Shown: positions 25,589 through 32,326 of the stretch, one piece after another
How the letters are laid out: each line of letters opens with the position of its first letter
How positions within the stretch are numbered: the first letter of the stretch is position 1
Origin: Methylocystis sp.
GTDB taxonomy: Bacteria > Pseudomonadota > Alphaproteobacteria > Rhizobiales > Beijerinckiaceae
Reading direction: 5' to 3'
NCBI GenBank assembly: GCA_024506175.1
Contig: JAMBEQ010000165.1
Coordinates: forward strand, 1 to 32,326
Length of the DNA stretch: 32,326 nucleotides
Notes under the pieces: model-generated
The model's input: only the letters and a program-made list of their open reading frames with translations
Told to the model about the DNA's origin: nothing
Databases searched by the model: none
Translations under genes and position numbers: made by a program

Positions 25589-27297
25589 CGATCAATCTCA
25601 AAGCGCCCGAACTGCGGGAATTGAAGCCCCGGATCATGGTCTGCGGCGTGGGGGGCGGCGGCTGCAACGCCGTCAACAACATGATCGCCTGTGGTCTTAC
25701 CGGCGTCGATTTTCTCGTCGCCAACACCGATGCTCAGGCGCTGGCCTCTTCCGCCGCCGAGCGGGTGATTCAGATGGGCCTGCAGGTGACGGAAGGCCTC
25801 GGCGCCGGCGCCCAGCCGGAGGTCGGCCGCGCCGCCGCCGAGGAGGCGCGCGAGGAAATCCGTGAGCATCTGCAGGGCGCGCATATGTGCTTCGTCACCG
25901 CCGGCATGGGCGGCGGCACGGGCACGGGCGCGGCGCCGGTCATTGCGCAGATCGCGCGGGAGATGGGTATCCTCACCGTGGGCGTCGTGACGAAGCCTTT
26001 CCACTTCGAGGGTCAGCGCCGTCTGCGCATCGCGGATGCCGGCATCACCGAGCTCCAGAAGTGCGTCGATACGCTCATCGTCATCCCGAACCAGAACCTC
26101 TTCCGCATCGCGACGGAGAAGACCACCTTCGCCGACGCCTTCGCCATGGCGGATCAGGTGCTCTATTCAGGGGTCGCCTCGGTCACCGACCTGATGGTGA
26201 AGGAAGGCCTCATCAATCTCGACTTCGCCGACGTGCGCTCGATTATGCGCGGCATGGGCAAGGCGATGATGGGCACGGGCGAAGCGACCGGCGAGCGCCG
26301 CGCCAATCTCGCGGCTGAAGCCGCGATCGCCAATCCGCTTCTCGACGAAGTGTCGATGAAGGGCGCGCGCGGCCTGCTGATCTCGATCACGGGCGGCCAT
26401 GACCTCACGCTCTATGAAGTCGACGAGGCGGCGAGCCGCATTCGCCAGGAGGTGGACGAAGACGCCAATATCATCCTCGGCGCGACCTTCGATACGTCGC
26501 TCGAAGGCGTTATTCGCGTCTCGGTCGTGGCGACGGGGATCGACCTCGACGCGATCACGGCGGAGGATCCGACGAGCCAGAGCCGCATGGCCGAAGCCGC
26601 CGAGCGCCTGCGTCAGCAGCTGACGAAGTCGCAGCCGGCGCCTGCGCCGGTCGCAGAGTCGGCCCCGGCGCAAATCTACGCCATGCCCGAACGTGCGCCC
26701 GCGCCAGCATATCAGCCCGAAGCGGCGCCGATGCAGGCCTACTACGCAGAGCCCGCCCAGGCCGCTCCTGCCCAGATGACCACCAATGGCGTCTATCTGG
26801 AGCCGGTCGCGGCGCGTCCAACCTATGTTGAGCCTATGCCCGGGCCCGCGCCGCGCATGATGGCCGCCGAGCAGGCTCCCGCGCCTTACGTGCCGCCGGC
26901 GCCGGAAATGCCGCGCACGCCCCGCATGCCGTCGATCGAGGATTTCCCCAAGCCGGTGCAGGACCAAATTCGCCAGCACCGGGCCGAGGCCGCCCAGGAT
27001 CCGCGCCGCAAGTCGATCTTCGAGCGTCTTGCCTCCTTTGGCGCCAGCCGCCAGGAGGATACGATGCAGGGCGCTCCCGCTCCCGCGCCTTATCAGCAGG
27101 CGCCCATGCCGCCTCGCGCGCCGCAGCCCTCGCCGGCCCATGCCGAATATGGCAAGCGTCCGGCGGCGCCGGCTCCTCAGCAGGCGCCGGGCCACGCGGC
27201 GCTCGATACGCACGGCCGTCGCGCTCCGGCGCCGCGTCCGGTCGAGGAAGACCATCTGGAAATCCCCGCGTTCCTGCGCCGGCAATCGAACCACTAG
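25585..27297 (+). CDS. ftsZ: Cell division protein FtsZ
   Basis: 570 aa tubulin-like GTPase that forms the division ring. The nucleotide site shows [13 protein letters not shown] near residues 21-33, VANTDAQAL, and the tubulin signature GGGTGTG at 109-115. T7-loop text [20 protein letters not shown] is intact. The globular part ends near residue 320. A Pro/Ala/Gln-rich linker of about 230 residues follows, long but usual for Hyphomicrobiales, and then the conserved C-terminal peptide EIPAFLRRQ (559-567) that binds FtsA. GAGAGG precedes the ATG. Its TAG stop lies inside the CTAG end of repeat copy D. Confidence 0.98.
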   Translation: MTINLKAPELRELKPRIMVCGVGGGGCNAVNNMIACGLTGVDFLVANTDAQALASSAAERVIQMGLQVTEGLGAGAQPEVGRAAAEEAREEIREHLQGAHMCFVTAGMGGGTGTGAAPVIAQIAREMGILTVGVVTKPFHFEGQRRLRIADAGITELQKCVDTLIVIPNQNLFRIATEKTTFADAFAMADQVLYSGVASVTDLMVKEGLINLDFADVRSIMRGMGKAMMGTGEATGERRANLAAEAAIANPLLDEVSMKGARGLLISITGGHDLTLYEVDEAASRIRQEVDEDANIILGATFDTSLEGVIRVSVVATGIDLDAITAEDPTSQSRMAEAAERLRQQLTKSQPAPAPVAESAPAQIYAMPERAPAPAYQPEAAPMQAYYAEPAQAAPAQMTTNGVYLEPVAARPTYVEPMPGPAPRMMAAEQAPAPYVPPAPEMPRTPRMPSIEDFPKPVQDQIRQHRAEAAQDPRRKSIFERLASFGASRQEDTMQGAPAPAPYQQAPMPPRAPQPSPAHAEYGKRPAAPAPQQAPGHAALDTHGRRAPAPRPVEEDHLEIPAFLRRQSNH

Positions 27298-27410
27298 AGC
27301 GCATTCTGCAAAAGTTGACAGACTTTTGCGAGAAGAATGCGCTCCAATGCATTGATTTTGCGTGATTTATTCTCGCTCGCATGATTCCATGCGAGCGGAA
27401 AGCGCGCTAG
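27294..27410 (+). repeat. MITE-like CTAG repeat, copy D
   Basis: Forward orientation, both CTAG ends intact (27294-27297 and 27407-27410). The first CTAG contains the ftsZ stop codon. The first hairpin shows a C-to-T change that keeps pairing as a wobble (TTCTGCAAAAGT). The second hairpin CTCGCATG-ATTC-CATGCGAG is perfect. It lies between ftsZ and its terminator. Confidence 0.88.
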
Positions 27411-27431
27411 CGGGAGAGTCTAGCGATTTCA

Positions 27432-27463
27432 CAAGGGCCCGCCGAGCGCGGGCCCTTGTTTTT
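27432..27463 (+). terminator. Intrinsic terminator after ftsZ
   Basis: A perfect 11-bp stem, CAAGGGCCCGC with GCGGGCCCTTG, around the loop CGAGC, followed by five T. It should end the dcw transcript, so lpxC needs its own promoter in 27464-27555. Confidence 0.9.
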
Positions 27464-27555
27464 ATCGGCTACTGAATGGCGTCTGCTTTGTAACAAACTG
27501 TAGGAAAGCGTTACTGGAGCCTTGCCAAGCCTCTGCGCTAAGATTTATCCAGTAA

Positions 27556-28494
27556 GTGGCTCTAACTTGGGCCTGTTCCAGCCCGCGCCGGGAGGGTTTA
27601 CTCATTCATCCGCAGTCTCGCGCCCAGACAACCCTTGCGCGTTCCGTGACGCTTTACGGCCGTGGCGTCCATGGCGACCGCCCCGCGCGAATGAACCTTT
27701 CGCCGGCGGCTGCGGATACGGGGATCGTCTTTAGCGCCGCAGGCGCCGATATCCTCGCTGACTGGCGGAACGTCGATGCAACGCAATTGCGCACTAGGCT
27801 TACCGGAGAAGGCGCGAGCGTCTCCACCGTCGAGCATTTGCTGGCGGCGCTCTCGGGGTTGAGGATCGACAACGTCCTTGTCGAGGTCAACGCCGACGAA
27901 ATACCCGCAATGGACGGCTCCGCCGCGGCCTTCGTCGCAGCGATCGACGAGGCGGGCGTCGTCGCGCTATCCGCCCGGTGCCGCTTTTTACGGGTGACCG
28001 CGCCTGTTCGGGTTTCCGACGGCGCCGGATGGGCCGAGTTGGCGCCGTCCGGCGGCGGGCTCACCCTCGACGTCGAAATCGCCTTCGAGGGCCGCATCGG
28101 CCGGCAGCGCCGCGCGCTGAAATTGACGCCGGAGGCTTTCCGCCGCGAGCTCGCCTGCGCCCGCAGCTTCGGCTTCTTGCGCGACGCGGAACGGCTGTGG
28201 CGCAATGGTCTCGCGCTCGGCGCCTCGCTGGAGAATACCGTCGTGCTCGACGGGGATGCCGTGCTCAATCCACAGGGCCTGCGCTTCGGGGACGAATTTG
28301 TCCGTCACAAGATGCTCGACGTCGTCGGGGACCTGACGCTCGCGGGCGCGCCGATCATCGGCGCTTTCCGGTCCTTCAGGGGCGGGCATGCGCTAAATGT
28401 GGCGCTGGTTCGCGCTGCTATGCGCGAAGGCGTCTTGGCGCTCGAGGGCGGGGGGCGCGCAGCCAAAAGATCGGCGTCGCGCCCTTCGCCATAA
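27556..28494 (+). CDS. lpxC: UDP-3-O-acyl-N-acetylglucosamine deacetylase LpxC
   Basis: 312 aa from GTG 27556. The zinc enzyme of the committed step of lipid A synthesis. Zinc ligands are His94 (VEHLLAALSG), His251 and Asp255 (RHKMLDVVGDL); the general acid His278 sits in FRGGHALNVALV. MDGSAAAFVAAI and RSFGFLRDAE are also typical. The start is uncertain: homology begins at about TLARSVTLYGRGVHG, while the best ribosome-binding site (GGGAGGG, 27590-27596) lies downstream of the GTG with only ATT (27604) as a possible start after it. GTG 27556 has no good site. The gene is downstream of a terminator and is probably transcribed separately from ftsZ. Confidence 0.93.
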   Translation: MALTWACSSPRREGLLIHPQSRAQTTLARSVTLYGRGVHGDRPARMNLSPAAADTGIVFSAAGADILADWRNVDATQLRTRLTGEGASVSTVEHLLAALSGLRIDNVLVEVNADEIPAMDGSAAAFVAAIDEAGVVALSARCRFLRVTAPVRVSDGAGWAELAPSGGGLTLDVEIAFEGRIGRQRRALKLTPEAFRRELACARSFGFLRDAERLWRNGLALGASLENTVVLDGDAVLNPQGLRFGDEFVRHKMLDVVGDLTLAGAPIIGAFRSFRGGHALNVALVRAAMREGVLALEGGGRAAKRSASRPSP

Positions 28495-28668
28495 TCTCGC
28501 CAGAAGGGAATCCTTCTCTAGCGCAACGGTCCATCGCCGCGCGCCGCCAGCGCCGCGATGACGCGGGCCCGACGTCGGCGCCGCGAGTGGCGATGATTGG
28601 CGGACTAGGCTAATAGGCTCTTAAGAATGCGGCGCAGTCGCCGCTCTTTGCCGCAAGGGGCGCTTCTT

Positions 28669-29559
28669 ATGTCAGTTTTCGCTGCTTCATTCCGCTCTTC
28701 CGCTCTGCTCGTCGCGGCGGCGGCCCTGGCGCTTTCAAGCGCGCCGGCCCGTGCGGACATCATGGATTCGATCACCAGCGGGTTCGGGCTTTTCGGCGGC
28801 GGCGAAAAATATAAAACGGAAATCACACCCGATATCCCCGCGGAAGATCTCTACAACCAAGGCTTGGCGAAGCTGAAATCCAAGCAATTTGAAGCGGCGG
28901 GAAAAAAATTCGGCGAGGTCGAAAAGAACTATCCCTCGTCCGAATGGGCGCGCAAGGCCCTGTTGATGACCGTCTTCTCGCAATTCGAGAAGCCGGCCTA
29001 CGACGACGCCGTTCAATCAGCCCAGCGCTATATCAACCATTATCCGAATTCTCCGGATACGCCTTATGTCTATTACCTCGCGGGCATGTCCTTTTATAAT
29101 CAGGTGCCGGACGTGATGCGCGACCAGTCGTCGGCGGAGAAGGCCATCCAGGTCTTCTCCGATCTGGTGCAGAAGTTCCCGAAGTCGGAATATGTCGCGG
29201 ACGCCAAATACAAGATGGGCGTCGCGCGCGACCAGCTCGCCGCCAAGGAGATGCAGGTCGGCCGCTTCTATTTGACCCGCAAGAACTATCCGGCTGCGAT
29301 CAACCGCTTCCACGATGTGCTCGGCAAATATCAGACAACGCGCCACACAGAGGAAGCGCTCTACCGCCTTACCGAGGCCTATCTTGCGATGGGCGTCACC
29401 AACGAGGCGCAGACGGCCGCGGCAATTTTGGGCCACAACTTCCCGGATTCGCAGTGGTACAAGGACGCGCACGCTTTGCTGAAGTCCGGCGGGCTGGAGC
29501 CGCATGAATATAGCGACTCGTGGCTTTCCAAGGTCGGCAAGACGCTGCACGCGATCTAG
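28669..29559 (+). CDS. bamD: Outer-membrane assembly factor BamD-like protein, lacking the lipobox cysteine
   Basis: 296 aa TPR-type protein of the BAM complex. The TPR region matches BamD (DIPAEDLYNQGLAKLKSKQF, KNYPSSEWARKALLMTVFSQ, YHYPNSPDTPYVYYLAGMSF in variant form, YLTRKNYPAAINRFHDVLGKY, HTEEALYRLTEAYLAMG). BamD is normally a lipoprotein. Here the signal sequence (SSALLVAAAALALSSAPARA, then DIMDS) ends in a type I cleavage site, and there is no Cys anywhere in the protein, including the longer form from ATG 28627. ATG 28669 is chosen because AAGGGG precedes it. The TAG stop lies inside the CTAG end of repeat copy E. Confidence 0.9.
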   Translation: MSVFAASFRSSALLVAAAALALSSAPARADIMDSITSGFGLFGGGEKYKTEITPDIPAEDLYNQGLAKLKSKQFEAAGKKFGEVEKNYPSSEWARKALLMTVFSQFEKPAYDDAVQSAQRYINHYPNSPDTPYVYYLAGMSFYNQVPDVMRDQSSAEKAIQVFSDLVQKFPKSEYVADAKYKMGVARDQLAAKEMQVGRFYLTRKNYPAAINRFHDVLGKYQTTRHTEEALYRLTEAYLAMGVTNEAQTAAAILGHNFPDSQWYKDAHALLKSGGLEPHEYSDSWLSKVGKTLHAI

Positions 29560-29664
29560 CGCTTTCCGCTCGCACAGAATCATGCGAGCGATAGGACGCG
29601 CAATTTCAAAAAGGTAGAGCGCAATCTTATCGCAAAAGCCTGTCAACTTTTGCGGAATGCGCTC
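29556..29664 (-). repeat. MITE-like CTAG repeat, copy E
   Basis: Reverse orientation. The left CTAG (29556-29559) contains the bamD stop codon. The right end reads GGAATGCGCTC followed by CGG, without CTAG. It is slightly shorter in the middle than the other copies. The hairpin near the left end changes CATG to CACAG with a matching change opposite. It separates the convergent ends of bamD and the hydrolase and may act as a 3'-end hairpin for both. Confidence 0.85.
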
Positions 29665-29670
29665 CGGTGC

Positions 29671-30561
29671 TCATCCGCCCGTGTGAGATCGAATGAAATT
29701 GCCGGCCTGCGCCAGCGCGCGCCTGCCTTCCGCCAGACGCGCGTTCCACAGCATCCACGCGTGAATCATGCGCGGCCAAATTTCGAGCGTCACGGCAACG
29801 TCCGCAGCGCCTGCGGCGGCGGCGAATCGGGTGGAATCCGCAAGCAGGGTCTCGTCTGAGCCCACCTGGATGAGTATTGGCGACACGCCCTTCAAATCCG
29901 CGAAGAGCGGCGAGACGCGCGGGTCCTTTCGGTCCACGCCAGCGGGAAGATAGGCGTCGGCAAGCTCCTCGACATACGGCTTGTGGATCAACGGATCGAC
30001 ACTGTCCTTTGTCGCCATTGTCTCGCCCGACAGGGTCAAATCCGCCCAAGGCGAGCAGAGCCAGAGACAGCCGGGCAAATCTTCTCCCATGTCGCGCAGC
30101 CTCAAGGAAAGCGCGACAGTCAGCCCGCCGCCCGCGCTGTCGCCGCAAACAGCAATGCGGTCCGCCGCGATTCCCTGCGCGCGCAAAAAACGCCAGGCGG
30201 CGAATGCGTCATCGTAAGCCGCCGGGAAGGGGTGTTCAGGCGCGAGCCGATAGCCGACGGCAAGCGTGCGCGCAGCGGCCGCGCGGCCAGCCTCCGTCAC
30301 CATGCGACGGTGGCTGATGAGGGAGCCCGAGCAATAGCCGCCCCCATGGAAGAAGAGTAGCGCACGCGAAGGATCGGCGCCCGGCGCAAGCGACCATTCG
30401 GCGGCCAATCCGTCGATCCTTGTCGGCGTGAGCGATATATCCGGCGAGACGGGCCAGGCTGAGCCAACTTCCTCGATCCGCGCGCGCCGCTCCGCCCAGC
30501 CTACGGGGCGGGGCTTCGATGCGAGAAGCGCGCGAATCTCGTTGATTTCGTCGTCGACCAT
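29671..30561 (-). CDS. Alpha/beta-hydrolase of the hormone-sensitive lipase (HSL) family
   Basis: 296 aa. The oxyanion-hole motif HGGGY is at 72-76, the nucleophile elbow GDSAGG carries Ser142, the acid is Asp236 in VGSDETLL, and the base is His267 in WPRMIHAWM. This is a complete HSL-type triad. Such enzymes hydrolyse short- or medium-chain esters or lactones; the true substrate cannot be read from sequence. ATG 30561 follows GGAGG; upstream in-frame text overlaps recN on the opposite strand and is ignored. No signal peptide, so cytoplasmic. It is antiparallel and sits between bamD and recN, which are usually adjacent in alphaproteobacteria, so it is likely an inserted gene. Confidence 0.88.
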   Translation of the reverse strand: MVDDEINEIRALLASKPRPVGWAERRARIEEVGSAWPVSPDISLTPTRIDGLAAEWSLAPGADPSRALLFFHGGGYCSGSLISHRRMVTEAGRAAAARTLAVGYRLAPEHPFPAAYDDAFAAWRFLRAQGIAADRIAVCGDSAGGGLTVALSLRLRDMGEDLPGCLWLCSPWADLTLSGETMATKDSVDPLIHKPYVEELADAYLPAGVDRKDPRVSPLFADLKGVSPILIQVGSDETLLADSTRFAAAAGAADVAVTLEIWPRMIHAWMLWNARLAEGRRALAQAGNFIRSHTGG

Positions 30562-30664
30562 GCGAACCTCCGCGAGTGGCGAATCACGGGTCATCCACAG
30601 GACAACAGCCCAATGGCAGAACCGTTGCATGCGGTTCGCCGGCCCAAGCGATAAAGTAAGCGCC

Positions 30665-32326
30665 ATGCTCACTCGTCTGTCCATTCGCGACATCGTGCTC
30701 ATCGACGCGCTCGATCTCGATTTCGGGCAGGGGCTGACGACTCTCACCGGCGAGACGGGCGCCGGCAAATCCATTCTGCTCGACGCTTTCGTGCTCGCGC
30801 TCGGGGGGCGCGGCGACGCTTCGCTTGTCCGCGCAGGCTGCGAGCAGGGGCAGGTGACGGCGGTCTTCGATCTCGTTGCGGACCACCCGGCCCACCTCGC
30901 CGCGCGCGAATTCGGGCTCACGACCGAAGACGAGCTGGTGCTGCGCCGCGTGCAGGCGGCCGACGGGCGCACGCGCGCCTTCGTCAACGACCAGCCGGCG
31001 ACGGCGCAGGCGCTACGCGCCATCGGTCGGGAACTCGTGGAGATCCATTGCCAGCACGACGACCGCGCGCTTGTTGACCCAAGCGCGCACCGCGCGCTGG
31101 TCGACGCCCATGGCGGGCTGCTCGCGCAGGCGACCGACGTGCGCGCGAAATACGGCGCATGGCAAGCAGCGCGGCGCGCCTTGGCCGATGAGGAGGCGCG
31201 CATCGCCAAGGCGCGCGCCGACGCAGACTATCTGCGCCACGCTTATGAGGAGCTTGCCAAGCTCGCGCCCGAGCCGGGCGAGGAGGAGGCGCTCGCCGAG
31301 CGGCGGCTTTTCATGCAGCGCGCCGAGAAGGTCGCGACCGACATTCGCGACGCCCTTGCGGTCTTCTCAGAGGACCGCGCGCCGGCGGTCGAGATCGGCC
31401 ACGCCGCGCGCCGCTTCGAGCGCCGCCTGACGCAAAACCCGCAGATTCTGGAGCCGCCGGCAAAAGCCCTGGCCCAGGCGGTCGATTCGCTGTCGCTCGC
31501 CGAGCAGGCGCTGGAGCAGGCCTTGGCCGAAACCCGCTTCGATCCTGCTGAATTGGAGCGCGTCGAAGAGCGGCTTTTCGCGTTGCGCGGGGCGGCGCGA
31601 AAATATCAGGTCGGCGTGCCGGAGCTGCCGAAGCTCGCGGAGAAATTCGCCGACGACATTGCGGCGCTCGACGCTTCGGAAGCGCGGCTCGTGAAGCTCG
31701 CGCAGGAGCTGGAGGCCGCAAAGGCCGCCTATGATTGCGCGGCGCGCGCGCTCTCGGCCGCCCGCCAGAAGGCGGCGAAAAAGCTCGACGCCTTGGTTGA
31801 CGCGGAATTGAAGCCGCTGAAGCTCGAGGGCGCGCATTTCTCGACGGAGGTGACGAGCGATCCCGAGAGCGGCGGCGCCGAGGGGATCGACCGCGTCGAA
31901 TTCTGGGTGCAGACCAATCCGGGCTCGCGGCCCGGCCCACTAACCAAGGTGGCCTCAGGCGGCGAGCTTGCGCGCTTCATGCTGGCCTTGAAAGTGGTTC
32001 TGGCGGATCGCGGCTCGGCGCCGACCTTGGTGTTCGATGAAATCGACACGGGCGTCGGCGGGGCCGTGGCGGACGCCATCGGCCAGCGCCTCGCGCGCCT
32101 CGCGGCCAAAGCCCAGGTGCTCGCCGTGACCCATGCCCCGCAAGTCGCAGCGCGCGCCAGCCGTCACCTGCGCATCAGCAAGGGCGCCTCGGCCAAGGGC
32201 AAGGAAAGGCGCGTCGCGACGAGCGTCGCCGTGCTGGCCGAAGCCGAGCGGCGGGAAGAAATCGCGCGGATGCTGTCCGGCGCGGCGATCACCGATGAAG
32301 CCCGCGCGGCGGCGATGCGGTTGCTG
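30665..32326 (+). CDS. recN: DNA repair ATPase RecN, 3' end cut by window
   Basis: 554 codons are visible without a stop; the family is about 555-560 aa, so only a few codons are missing. RecN is an SMC-like ATPase acting early in double-strand break repair. Walker A GETGAGKS is at 29-36, FVNDQPATAQALRAIGRELV and EIHCQHDDRALVD follow, two coiled-coil arms span roughly 155-380, then the ABC signature SGGELAR at 431-437, Walker B LVFDEIDTGVGG (Asp458, Glu459) and the H-loop VLAVTHAPQVAA. The start at 30665 has weak Shine-Dalgarno sequence (TAAG). It is divergent from the hydrolase gene, with 103 bases between the starts. Confidence 0.96.
   Translation, partial: MLTRLSIRDIVLIDALDLDFGQGLTTLTGETGAGKSILLDAFVLALGGRGDASLVRAGCEQGQVTAVFDLVADHPAHLAAREFGLTTEDELVLRRVQAADGRTRAFVNDQPATAQALRAIGRELVEIHCQHDDRALVDPSAHRALVDAHGGLLAQATDVRAKYGAWQAARRALADEEARIAKARADADYLRHAYEELAKLAPEPGEEEALAERRLFMQRAEKVATDIRDALAVFSEDRAPAVEIGHAARRFERRLTQNPQILEPPAKALAQAVDSLSLAEQALEQALAETRFDPAELERVEERLFALRGAARKYQVGVPELPKLAEKFADDIAALDASEARLVKLAQELEAAKAAYDCAARALSAARQKAAKKLDALVDAELKPLKLEGAHFSTEVTSDPESGGAEGIDRVEFWVQTNPGSRPGPLTKVASGGELARFMLALKVVLADRGSAPTLVFDEIDTGVGGAVADAIGQRLARLAAKAQVLAVTHAPQVAARASRHLRISKGASAKGKERRVATSVAVLAEAERREEIARMLSGAAITDEARAAAMRLL

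Noticed and set aside
26641-27240. Pro/Ala/Gln-rich 3' half of ftsZ as a possible insertion
   Set aside because: Long disordered linkers are normal in FtsZ of Hyphomicrobiales, and there are no palindromic ends.

Overview
The window is high-GC, strongly GC3-biased bacterial chromosome, most likely from an alphaproteobacterium of the order Hyphomicrobiales. The family is not proven; Methylocystaceae or Beijerinckiaceae would fit. The evidence is an Omp25/31-type porin, an alphaproteobacterial division/cell-wall (dcw) cluster with ddl-ftsQ-ftsA-ftsZ, an FtsZ with a long Pro/Ala-rich linker and the C-terminal peptide EIPAFLRRQ, the bamD/recN pairing after lpxC, and a type A RNase P RNA.

Layout. 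Positions 1-3125 hold a glycosyltransferase cut by the window edge, an outer-membrane beta-barrel protein followed by two near-identical terminator hairpins, and the heat-shock repressor gene hrcA. Positions 3130-4430 hold two small secreted Cys-containing proteins of unknown function, separated by a tandem pair of ~117 bp repeats. Positions 4429-7425 hold priA (minus strand) and a divergent unknown membrane protein. Positions 7477-8310 hold the RNase P RNA gene and a repeat-rich leader; mraZ, often the first dcw gene, is not there. Positions 8311-27297 are the dcw cluster, all on the plus strand: rsmH, ftsL, ftsI, murE, murF, mraY, murD, ftsW, murG, murC, murB, ddl, ftsQ, ftsA, a probable 59-codon small ORF, and ftsZ. 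Most neighbours overlap by 1-4 bases or lie within 15 bases. Positions 27298-32326 hold a strong terminator, lpxC, bamD, an antiparallel HSL-type hydrolase, and recN, which runs off the window end.

How it works together. MurC, D, E, F and Ddl build the UDP-MurNAc-pentapeptide with MurB supplying UDP-MurNAc. MraY and MurG make lipid I and lipid II. FtsW and FtsI polymerise and cross-link septal peptidoglycan, and FtsL, FtsQ, FtsA and FtsZ form the divisome. LpxC and BamD serve the outer membrane.

The unusual content is in the repeats and small features. A ~123 bp palindromic element sits in frame inside murE. A CTAG-bounded, MITE-like repeat family has five copies, three of which supply the TAG stop codon of the neighbouring gene. 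Two large GTCATTGCGAG inverted repeats are present, one splitting murC from murB. A 59-codon ORF with strong coding periodicity is coupled to ftsZ. BamD has no cysteine at all, so it cannot be a lipoprotein. An AT-rich island inside ddl could be an internal promoter for ftsQAZ.
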